From: an uncultured Lachnospiraceae bacterium
GTDB taxonomy: Bacteria > Bacillota > Clostridia > Lachnospirales > Lachnospiraceae
Direction of reading: 5' to 3'
DNA: 34,884 nucleotides
Assembly: GCA_910586555.1 (NCBI GenBank)
Contig: CAJUJY010000037.1
Span: forward strand, 1-34,884
Under the pieces are notes generated by a model. The model saw nothing but the letters and a program-made list of their open reading frames with translations. It searched no databases and was not told where the DNA came from. Position 1 is the stretch's first letter. Each line of letters opens with the position of its first letter. Both the position numbers and the translations under genes were made by a program. Shown piece by piece: positions 9,495 through 16,002 of the stretch.

Positions 9495-9593
9495 TTACCA
9501 GTCCTTTACTTAAATTATCATTCTTGATATTAATGTGTCTATATGTTAATCTGTTACCAGATATTTTGAATGATAATACAAAAGGACTGGTAA
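9495..9593 (+). promoter_or_regulatory. Long hairpin covering the ribosome binding site of the second XRE gene
   Basis: Perfect 13-bp arms (TTACCAGTCCTTT at 9495..9507; AAAGGACTGGTAA at 9581..9593) flank a second perfect 10-bp pair (9514..9523 with 9568..9577). The right outer arm contains AAAGGA, the likely ribosome binding site for the ATG at 9597. In a transcript that starts upstream of the hairpin the site would be paired, whereas a promoter inside the loop would give a free site. This looks like translational control. Confidence 0.6.
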
Positions 9594-9596
9594 CAT

Positions 9597-9881
9597 ATGA
9601 TATCACATAGAATTAAAGAATTAAGGGAGCGCAACCACTTTTCCCAGGCAGAACTTGCAAAAATATTGGGGATTACCCGCAGCAGTGTCAATGCCTGGGA
9701 ATTGGGCATCTCTGTCCCATCTACAAAATATGTTATAGAGCTGGCACATCTTTTTTCTGTATCTTCTGACTATCTGCTGGAGATAGAGCATAAGGAGGTG
9801 CTCGATATTTCTGGTTTAGATGATGACAGCGTAAAGATTTTAACTTACATGGCATGTTACATGCGTAAACGGCAGGGCTAG
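9597..9881 (+). CDS. XRE-family HTH transcriptional regulator 2
   Basis: 94 residues, the same length as regulator 1 and closely similar over the whole length (shared ITRSSVNAWE, ELAHLFSVS.DYLL and LDISGLDDDSVKIL). This shows a tandem duplication with later divergence, mainly in residues 10 to 20 and in the C-terminal tail. The recognition helix is almost unchanged, so both paralogues probably bind similar operators and could compete. Start at 9597 follows AAAGGA at 10 nt, which lies inside the right arm of the hairpin at 9495..9593. Its 3' end overlaps by 4 nt the convergent gene on the minus strand. Confidence 0.92.
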   Translation: MISHRIKELRERNHFSQAELAKILGITRSSVNAWELGISVPSTKYVIELAHLFSVSSDYLLEIEHKEVLDISGLDDDSVKILTYMACYMRKRQG

Positions 9882-10204
9882 GCATATATGACTGCACCAC
9901 CCTCCAGGTTCATACTGTTCCCCTGCGGAATACAATAGAGCCTCCTGTCATTGATAACAGCAGCGGCAGTTGTTTCTGCTGTTTCTTTTTTGTCTAAGTA
10001 TCCCTGGTACCATTTGTCCAGGCAGAAACCTATCGTTGTGCTGTCCCATGGGCGGATAACTAACAGTACCATGCGTGCACCATCTGCCCATAAATCCAGG
10101 CTGGCGGTGCATACCTGTGCTTCTGCAAGTTCCTCTGGCAATGCATCCTTAACGTATTGGAGTACCTTTTTTGTAAATTCTTTCTTATTCATTGTTCCAT
10201 TCAT
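9878..10204 (-). CDS. Small protein, weakly DUF5688-like
   Basis: 108 residues from the ATG at 10204, chosen because AGGAGGG lies 8 nt upstream; an in-frame ATG at 10267 would add 21 residues without a ribosome binding site. The sequence is soluble and mixed alpha/beta: a helical N-terminus (MNKKEFTKKVLQYVKDALP), a beta-rich middle (MVLLVIRPWDSTTIGFCLDKWYQGYL) and a short tail. The layout recalls the N-terminal half of DUF5688 proteins from Clostridia, but I could not confirm this. Convergent with and overlapping the second XRE gene by 4 nt. Function unknown. Confidence 0.6.
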   Translation of the reverse strand: MNGTMNKKEFTKKVLQYVKDALPEELAEAQVCTASLDLWADGARMVLLVIRPWDSTTIGFCLDKWYQGYLDKKETAETTAAAVINDRRLYCIPQGNSMNLEGGAVIYA

Positions 10205-10267
10205 ATTGAATTCCCTCCTGTATATTGTATTTACAGGAATGAACCCGTGCCCGTAGGGCATCTTCAA

Positions 10268-10574
10268 GTGGAAATAGCCAGAATATTACATATGAGTCGT
10301 AAAATCTTATCTTTTTACAATTTATAAATATGCTGTATAAGCTTCATATTGTCTCATACATGGTTTTATTTTTTTGTATTATGATTTTATTGCCTAGTAA
10401 TAGAAAATCTTTCTATGGGGCTTATACGGCGTCAGAAAGGTATCTCTGCAAATTGTTCTTCACCTATTGTTTCATTCATAATAATTTTTTTTTCCGTATT
10501 ATGTATTTACAGGAATATAACAATGCCTAGGAAACAAATTTAAATAGATATAGAAAAGAATGTAAATATTTTTT
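10268..10574. other. AT-rich intergenic stretch before the iterons
   Basis: No convincing gene; a 66-codon plus-strand ORF at 10330..10530 is made of hydrophobic AT-rich codons and has no ribosome binding site. The 15-mer TGTATTTACAGGAAT occurs at 10226..10240 and again at 10502..10516, forming a direct repeat 276 bp apart. Confidence 0.5.
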
Positions 10575-10891
10575 AAAAATAACTTTTTGATAGTTTTGGA
10601 CGCCATATATAAATAAATATAATATACATATATACTTTTATACTTTAATAATTAGAGCAAAATTTTTAGAGGATTTTTTGTGGTTGAAAGCCAGTAAATA
10701 TAAGGGTTTCAGGAGTTATCCACATAAAATGAAAAATAACCTTTTGATAGTCGAAAAATAACCTTTTGATAGTCGAAAGATAACTTTTTGATAGTTTTCA
10801 AAATGTGGATAACTTTTAAAAATAACCTTTTGATAGTTTTCAAAATTGATTTATAATAAAAAATAACCATTTGACAAAATGGTTATTTTTT
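10575..10891 (+). other. oriV: Iteron replication origin with two DnaA boxes
   Basis: Five copies of the 20-mer AAAAATAACCTTTTGATAGT (0 to 2 mismatches) start at 10575, 10732, 10754, 10776 and 10818. Three of them have a 22-bp period, two helical turns, so the initiator would sit on one face of the DNA. Two perfect DnaA boxes flank the main cluster: TTATCCACA at 10716..10724 and its reverse TGTGGATAA at 10804..10812. An AT-rich stretch (10600..10680) between the first iteron and the first box could be the unwinding region. The site lies directly upstream of the Rep_3-type gene, the usual layout of iteron plasmids. Confidence 0.92.
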
Positions 10892-10899
10892 ATTATATT
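10858..10899 (+). promoter_or_regulatory. rep promoter inside an inverted iteron-like operator
   Basis: Perfect 15-bp arms (10858..10872 and 10877..10891) enclose the tetranucleotide GACA. The left arm begins like an iteron (AAAAATAACC.TTTGA). The sequence TTGACA (10871..10876) is placed at the dyad centre and is 17 bp from TATATT (10894..10899), a good sigma-A promoter for rep at 10937. Binding of Rep dimers here would block the promoter, as known for Rep_3-type plasmids such as pSC101 and R6K. Confidence 0.8.
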
Positions 10900-10936
10900 A
10901 GTATAAAATAACTAAAATGAGAAGAGGGTATTTTTC

Positions 10937-11689
10937 ATGCCAAGAGGGCGTAAGCAGGTAGATGGACAAATTTCATTTGATTTTTGTATAGATGCAAGAA
11001 ATTATGTAGTACAAGCTAATAATTTAATAGGTGGAAAACAAGCATTAAAGCTAAATAGTGCTAAACTTATTAGAAGTGCTATTATGCAAGTAGTCCGGGA
11101 AGATGAAGAATTAAAACCATATATTATTACTATAAAAGATTTGTCAGAACTTTTAGGAGTTCCTGCAAGCAACATTTATAGGGACGTTGACGAAATAACA
11201 GATGATATTATAAAAAATCCTGTTTATATTAGGGAAGAAAGAAACGGTAAAACAATTGATTTTATAAAAATTCCTTGGGTTACAAGGTGTGAATATAAAT
11301 CTGATGTTGGAATAGCGTTAAAGCTTAACGAAGAGTTAAAGCCGTTTCTTATAAATTTAAAAGAACATTATACCCAATATACTTTACAAGAAGTCCTTGC
11401 TATGAAATCTGTTTATGGTATTAGGATTTTTGAAATGTTACAAAGTAAAATAATGAGTAGAGTTCTTCCAAAAGACGGAATAGCAGTTATATTGTCTGTA
11501 CAAGAAATAAGAGAATGCTGTGATTGTGAAGATAAATACCCTGCATTTGGAAATTTCAGAGATAAAGTTATTGACAAGGCTGTAAAAGAAATAAATAGAG
11601 TTACAATGTTTAAAGTGGTTTATTCATACATAAAAAAAGTAAGAAGTGTAGTAGAAATAAAATTTGATATTAATATGCGTTACCATTAA
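10937..11689 (+). CDS. Rep_3-family plasmid replication initiator
   Basis: 250 residues, typical of Rep_3 initiators. Two winged-helix domains are expected: residues about 25 to 125 (NNLIGGKQALKLNSAKLIRSAI, YIITIKDLSELLGVPASNIYRDV) and about 135 to 245 (LKPFLINLKEHYTQYTL, IRIFEMLQSK, LSVQEIRECC, FRDKVIDKAVKEINR). The pattern Q..Y....L..V..mKS.Y.iRiFE and F..kVid.A..EIN is characteristic. It binds the iterons at 10575..10837 as monomers to start replication, and probably its own inverted operator as a dimer. A GAGGG motif lies upstream of the ATG. It has no other gene in its operon; 270 bp of gene-free sequence follow. Confidence 0.93.
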   Translation: MPRGRKQVDGQISFDFCIDARNYVVQANNLIGGKQALKLNSAKLIRSAIMQVVREDEELKPYIITIKDLSELLGVPASNIYRDVDEITDDIIKNPVYIREERNGKTIDFIKIPWVTRCEYKSDVGIALKLNEELKPFLINLKEHYTQYTLQEVLAMKSVYGIRIFEMLQSKIMSRVLPKDGIAVILSVQEIRECCDCEDKYPAFGNFRDKVIDKAVKEINRVTMFKVVYSYIKKVRSVVEIKFDINMRYH

Positions 11690-11954
11690 CTGGTTTTTAT
11701 CACTAATGGAATTTGTAAATTTGATTGTGTCAACTCTGATTTATAGTTTTTTTAATTGTAGTCATACGCTGTACCATAGATTCTTATCTTCTTGATTTTA
11801 ATATATGGTTGTTTATACAGTTATATTTTGTTTGCACAGTACCAGTACCCATCGTCTCCAGGTCATTATAAAAGCATGTAAATAATTCAAAATAAGGGTA
11901 TCTGTGATAATTCCAGAGTTGTAAAGAGTAGCCTTGTTTTGATGTCATAAAATA

Positions 11955-11986
11955 CAAAAAAGGAAGATGCAACTGTGGCAACTTCC
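11955..11986 (-). terminator. Terminator of the yefM-yoeB operon
   Basis: On the minus strand GGAAG and TGC pair with GCA and CTTCC (11962..11986, one T/T mismatch), followed by TTTTTT. It lies just after the yoeB stop. The 270 bases between it and the rep stop (11689) show no gene. Confidence 0.65.
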
Positions 11987-11992
11987 CGTTTC

Positions 11993-12262
11993 TTAATCTT
12001 CATAATGTCCTTTACAAGATATGATTCTGATATTCTGTAATTCATCAATGCCATATATAAGGCGGTTTGATTCGTCAATCCGCCTGCTGTATAGCCCTGA
12101 TTTATCATGTTTTAACAGTTCTGGTTTCCCTATGCCTTGCAATGCTCCATTTCGTTTTATATCCATGATAAGCCTGTTTATCTTTTTTAATGTCTTTTGG
12201 TCTTGTGTCTGCCAATATACGTATTGTTCCCATCCTTTTTCTGTAAATGAAAAGTCAGCCAT
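11993..12262 (-). CDS. yoeB: YoeB/Txe-family ribosome-dependent mRNA interferase toxin
   Basis: 89 residues, close to the normal 84 to 90 of YoeB. Motifs fit well: FTEKGWEQYVYWQTQDQKTLKKIN at the N-terminus, GIGKPELLKHDKSGLYSRRIDESNRLIY in the core and CKGHYED at the end, which holds the conserved His and Tyr of the catalytic centre. YoeB cleaves mRNA in the ribosomal A site and is neutralised by YefM. It follows its antitoxin gene with a 6-nt gap and is followed by a terminator. On a plasmid such a pair usually serves post-segregational stability. Confidence 0.93.
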   Translation of the reverse strand: MADFSFTEKGWEQYVYWQTQDQKTLKKINRLIMDIKRNGALQGIGKPELLKHDKSGLYSRRIDESNRLIYGIDELQNIRIISCKGHYED

Positions 12263-12268
12263 TTTATT

Positions 12269-12592
12269 TTAACCCTGCCTTTGTATTCCATGCTTTTTTT
12301 CAAATTCTAGTATCCGTTTATTAGGTTTCCAGTCTTCATTCTCCATTTCCTTCAATTCGTCCAATGTGAAAGAAATGGTATCGCCTTTTTTAAACTGTTC
12401 TTCGCTTTCCTCAATCATTTTCAGATATTCAGCATTCCGTTTTGCCTTTTGCAAGGCATTATATTCTGCTTCATTTATCATGTAGATATTTTCGTTTCGT
12501 GGTCTTGAGATAACAACTGTTTCACCCATGCTGATTTTATCACACCATTCTTTGAAGTTATCCCGGATATTTGCAGATTTTACAGCTAACAT
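12269..12592 (-). CDS. yefM: YefM/Phd-family antitoxin
   Basis: 107 residues. The Phd/YefM fold covers about residues 1 to 60 (MLAVKSANIRDNFKEWCDKISMGETVVISRPRNENIYMI, split here by a polar turn), giving the operator-binding dimer. The C-terminal 45 residues are acidic and probably disordered when free (DTISFTLDELKEMENEDWK), and wrap the YoeB toxin. GGGAGGG lies just before the ATG. First gene of the pair, likely autoregulated. It is somewhat longer than E. coli YefM by its basic tail. Confidence 0.9.
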   Translation of the reverse strand: MLAVKSANIRDNFKEWCDKISMGETVVISRPRNENIYMINEAEYNALQKAKRNAEYLKMIEESEEQFKKGDTISFTLDELKEMENEDWKPNKRILEFEKKHGIQRQG

Positions 12593-12903
12593 TATTTTAA
12601 CCCTCCCTTTTTATAAAAATGTATTTAATTTTGTATTTATTTTTGTACATTTATTCTATTTCTATTATACCATGATATTAATAAAAATAACAAGGGAAAT
12701 TTTGTTATCGTTTCCCTTGTTGTTTTTGGCTGTTATAGGCTGCCACTACATCATCAAATAGCTAGATGGCGACAAATAGCTGGTAACTAGCCTATGACAA
12801 AGCTCTCGTTGTTACAATATTGAGGTTTTTTGCCATGCTATTATTTCGTTTTTGCTTACTGGTATTATAGCATATGAAATTTTTTAAGTTGAGATGTATC
12901 TGT
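12593..12903. other. Gene-free stretch with a shared terminator
   Basis: No gene is visible. It contains the terminator hairpin at 12689..12721 and short direct repeats (AAATAGCT at 12757 to 12780). Confidence 0.5.
12689..12721. terminator. Bidirectional terminator after pcfJ
   Basis: Perfect 11-bp arms AACAAGGGAAA (12689..12699) and TTTCCCTTGTT (12711..12721). T-rich tails follow on both strands (GTTTTT on plus, ATTTTTATT on minus). It probably ends the pcfK-pcfJ transcript. Confidence 0.75.
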
Positions 12904-14883
12904 TTATGCAGCCATACCCTGCTTACACAGTACCTGCCGTTGCCAATGATTGATAAAACTCTGCACCTCTGGTGTTGGTAAGCTGTTCCCAACGCCACGC
13001 ACTTGTATAATTTCCCGTCCCCTCACTTCAATCGTATAGAACGGCTTAGTTTCATCTGTGCATTGGCGCAGGAATAAGATCATGCACTCTTTTTTCGCCA
13101 CGCTGTTTGTATATCTCCCGACACATTGATGAAGTGCGTTTCCTTCCGCTGCCAGTTCCCCCGGTGTGGCAGGAACGACAATCTTCATGCCATTAGATTC
13201 AAATTTCATATGCTTTTTGGCATCCTGGACAGCATTTTTGAAATTCTTCAGGAGCTGTTCGTTTTCCTTGATTTTAAAGCGTTTCTGCACCCTGTCATGG
13301 GATTTCTGCAAGTCTTTCGGGTACAACACGAAGCTGTTCTTCATGTCGTATTCTAAACTAGCGCACATTTCAAGGTAATCCCGATATTCCGTTACAATAT
13401 CCTGCATTTTCTGGTAACGGATGCTGCCATACTTATTTTTACGTTGGCACAGGTGTAGAAATTGTCTTTCTGTATAGCGGATTAGCTTATGTACCGTGAT
13501 ATATTTTAAAATTGGCAGGATGTTGTGATTTATATTGTTTTTCATCTGCCAAGTGAGAAGCTGCTGGTGGTCTTTTATACCAGTATATCCTTGAAATGTC
13601 TTTAAAACGGCTAGGTCTATATCCATATCACGCAGGAAAGGCATATCTTCCACAGCAACACCAAGTATTTTGTGTGTACGGTTTTGGGTTTCATCCAGTA
13701 TTTTTCCATCAGTATGGTACGCCAGGTCAGACACGATACTGTAAAAGCCCATTTTGCTTAGATGCTCCAGCCGTGGGTGCTCCAGGTGTGCCCTTAAATA
13801 TGGAAGAGCCTGCATACGTTCGTTAAAGTGCTGGTAAAAATCCGAAATGGTGCAGTATTGCCAAGGAGTACCAGAAAGGGCTTCGGGAAGGTTTTTCGTA
13901 TACAGGTGGCCGCAGGTGTCGCCCTCAAAATGATACTGGTACATCATATACACTGGACGTGTCCCATTTTTCCAGTTCGTAAGAATACCTCTGTTGTAGG
14001 AATAATAGTAATTTTCGGTACAAAACTTACCATTGGCATCCAGATAGATAAACTGTCGTGCATTCTCGTAAATATCTGCTTTTGGGGCATCTGCTACGTA
14101 TAAATAATATGCCTTTATGATGCGTATTATCAGCCTGCCATCGCCCATGTTCTGTATTATTTCAAAGGTTTCCCGGTCGTACATATGGCTTCCACGCCGG
14201 CTGCGGGGTTTTGCAATAAGTTCATGTTTACAGTGTGGGCATACAGTTTTGTTGCCTTGCTTTATGTCGGGCAACGTTACTTCACGTCCGCAGGCGGAGC
14301 ATATGCCAGATGTATTTTTGCTGCGCTTATAATCGTAGAAAAAGTAAGCAGGCATAATAGACTTAATCCAGCTTTCTAGCCCTCGTGGCAGGGCTGGTAT
14401 CCCTGCCATACAGTCGATAATGGCTTTTTCTTTTGCAAGCTTGTGTTCCTTCCTACGGTGTACCAGAATCGCTTCCTGGGCGGATGTGAGTGTTTTAAAC
14501 CCATCTGTATCTGCCTTAAAATAGTGCTGGACACGCTTTTCGTCCTGAATGGAGTAGAAGGCACACTGGTTGCTAAAACTATAAGTATTGCAATCAAGGC
14601 GGTCAAATGATGCAGTACGCCATATGGTGCTGCCATCTTCTTTTCTGACCAGTGTCAGAAAATCATTTTTGGTCTGGAACATAGTCCAGATGGGATTGCA
14701 ATCCCCCTTGGTTAGCTGTTTGCGTGGGTAAATATACAAAACCAGTGTCCTGTGGTGGTTGATGGTTTTGATTGCTGTAGTGACAATATAGGCAATCTGT
14801 TTTGCATAGAGAATGCCGCTTCCAGATGGCAGCTTTTTGTCTGGAATGGCAAACTCACGGCACTTTCTTTTATTTAGTTTCAT
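12904..14883 (-). CDS. pcfJ: PcfJ-like protein
   Basis: 659 residues. The C-terminal PcfJ domain is clear (about residues 555 to 650): GNALHQCVGRY, KKECMILFLRQ, PFYTIEVRGREIIQVRGVGN. A four-cysteine zinc finger lies near residues 195 to 222 (CSACG ... CPHC). The family is named after a gene of the enterococcal conjugative plasmid pCF10 and is frequent on clostridial mobile elements; its biochemical role is not established. The start at 14883 is one base after the pcfK stop (TGATATG), so translation is probably coupled. No transfer genes are nearby, so a role in conjugation cannot be concluded here. Confidence 0.88.
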   Translation of the reverse strand: MKLNKRKCREFAIPDKKLPSGSGILYAKQIAYIVTTAIKTINHHRTLVLYIYPRKQLTKGDCNPIWTMFQTKNDFLTLVRKEDGSTIWRTASFDRLDCNTYSFSNQCAFYSIQDEKRVQHYFKADTDGFKTLTSAQEAILVHRRKEHKLAKEKAIIDCMAGIPALPRGLESWIKSIMPAYFFYDYKRSKNTSGICSACGREVTLPDIKQGNKTVCPHCKHELIAKPRSRRGSHMYDRETFEIIQNMGDGRLIIRIIKAYYLYVADAPKADIYENARQFIYLDANGKFCTENYYYSYNRGILTNWKNGTRPVYMMYQYHFEGDTCGHLYTKNLPEALSGTPWQYCTISDFYQHFNERMQALPYLRAHLEHPRLEHLSKMGFYSIVSDLAYHTDGKILDETQNRTHKILGVAVEDMPFLRDMDIDLAVLKTFQGYTGIKDHQQLLTWQMKNNINHNILPILKYITVHKLIRYTERQFLHLCQRKNKYGSIRYQKMQDIVTEYRDYLEMCASLEYDMKNSFVLYPKDLQKSHDRVQKRFKIKENEQLLKNFKNAVQDAKKHMKFESNGMKIVVPATPGELAAEGNALHQCVGRYTNSVAKKECMILFLRQCTDETKPFYTIEVRGREIIQVRGVGNSLPTPEVQSFINHWQRQVLCKQGMAA

Positions 14884-14884
14884 A

Positions 14885-15871
14885 TCAAATCACTCCTTCG
14901 AGGCTCATCTGTTCGTAGCCATTAGATGGCTTACTCTCTTGTTTCTTTGGCTTATTTTCTGCCTTTTTGACCTTTTTGGCTGGTTTGGCAGAAGTGCCAG
15001 TATACGGCTTCGGAACAAATTTTTCTTCTTTCTCCTGATCTTCTAGCGCATCTGTGGAGTTAAAATAATCCTCTGCCCACTGATAACACAGCCCATCTGG
15101 AACGTCGCAGCCGTATCCGCCTCCGTCGGGCTTGATATCGTTATCCTCCATCTCCTGTTTGACATAATCTTTTGCCATGCGTGTGACGTATTTAAAACAG
15201 CGGATCATATTCTTACGTGGGTGTATGGTTTTTCTGGCAAATGCCGTATCTTTGCGGCAAAGATTTTGTATATGCTCTGCCACACACTCTTTCATATTAC
15301 GCCTTGTAAGCCGTTCTGTGTCTGTGCTGATACGCTTTATAGAAACAGCTATAGCATCTTCATCGCTCATAGCGTTAAGCTTCTGGATAGCAGCTTCCTC
15401 CGCCTGTTTCTTGGCTTTCTGCTTTGCCTCCCATTCTGTCTTGCGTTTTGTCTCTGCCTCCTCATGGGCTTTACGTTTTTCTGTATCGTCCTGGACAGGA
15501 ACTGCGCCAGAACCAGAGGACATGTCAAGCACTAACTCTTTTTGTGGTTTTGCAGGCTGTGTGCTGGCAGGGGCTTTTGGTGGCACTGCAGGCTCTGGCT
15601 TTTTAGAGTTGGTCTGTGTTTGTACCGAAGATGCAGGGTTTTCTTTTTTGGCAGGGGCTGTTGCTGCAGGTGCAGGATTTGGCTGTGGTGCTGCCAGCGG
15701 TTTTTGTTTTGTATCTGCCATTTGGCGTGCAGGCTGTGGGGATTTAAGCGGCTGTGTAGCTGAAACATTTTGTTTTGCAACCATTGGCTGTATCTGCTGT
15801 GGCTGTTTTGCAGGTGTACTAAATGGCGTGTTAAAAAGATCTAATCCATTAAAATCAGGAAAATAACTCAT
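14885..15871 (-). CDS. pcfK: PcfK-like protein with long Pro/Ala/Gln-rich N-terminus
   Basis: 328 residues. The first 120 are low complexity, rich in Pro, Ala and Gln. They are followed by a charged coiled coil (residues about 125 to 175, HEEAETKRKTEWEAKQKAKK) and a conserved globular part (about 175 to 280: ISTDTERLTRRNMKECVAEHI, GGYGCDVPDGLCYQWAEDYF) typical of PcfK-like proteins. The tail is lysine-rich and ends in GYEQMSLEGVI. The ATG follows AGGAGG at 7 nt. It forms an operon with pcfJ, as on pCF10. The low-complexity half is longer than usual and may tether the protein to a partner. Function unknown. Confidence 0.85.
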   Translation of the reverse strand: MSYFPDFNGLDLFNTPFSTPAKQPQQIQPMVAKQNVSATQPLKSPQPARQMADTKQKPLAAPQPNPAPAATAPAKKENPASSVQTQTNSKKPEPAVPPKAPASTQPAKPQKELVLDMSSGSGAVPVQDDTEKRKAHEEAETKRKTEWEAKQKAKKQAEEAAIQKLNAMSDEDAIAVSIKRISTDTERLTRRNMKECVAEHIQNLCRKDTAFARKTIHPRKNMIRCFKYVTRMAKDYVKQEMEDNDIKPDGGGYGCDVPDGLCYQWAEDYFNSTDALEDQEKEEKFVPKPYTGTSAKPAKKVKKAENKPKKQESKPSNGYEQMSLEGVI

Positions 15872-16002
15872 GGTGATGCCTCCTTTGTTTTTTTATAAAA
15901 TGCCATGCAGGGCAGCAATACAGCATGTAAAATGCCATATTCCTGCCCTATAACGGCTGTTTGTATTCTTTTATTGCACCCGGCCCGAGGGGCTGCATAT
16001 TT

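Noticed and set aside
10250..10262. GCCCGTAGGGC-type hairpin as part of a tRNA
   Set aside because: No cloverleaf or T-loop sequence around it; no tRNA or rRNA gene was found anywhere in the window.
10330..10530. 66-codon hydrophobic ORF before the origin
   Set aside because: No ribosome binding site; composition fits random AT-rich DNA.
11784..11981. 65-codon minus-strand ORF after yoeB
   Set aside because: It starts inside the terminator of the yefM-yoeB operon and has no ribosome binding site.
15177..15866. 229-codon plus-strand ORF rich in Cys, Ala and Gly
   Set aside because: Antisense shadow of the low-complexity pcfK gene, which has a good ribosome binding site and family match.
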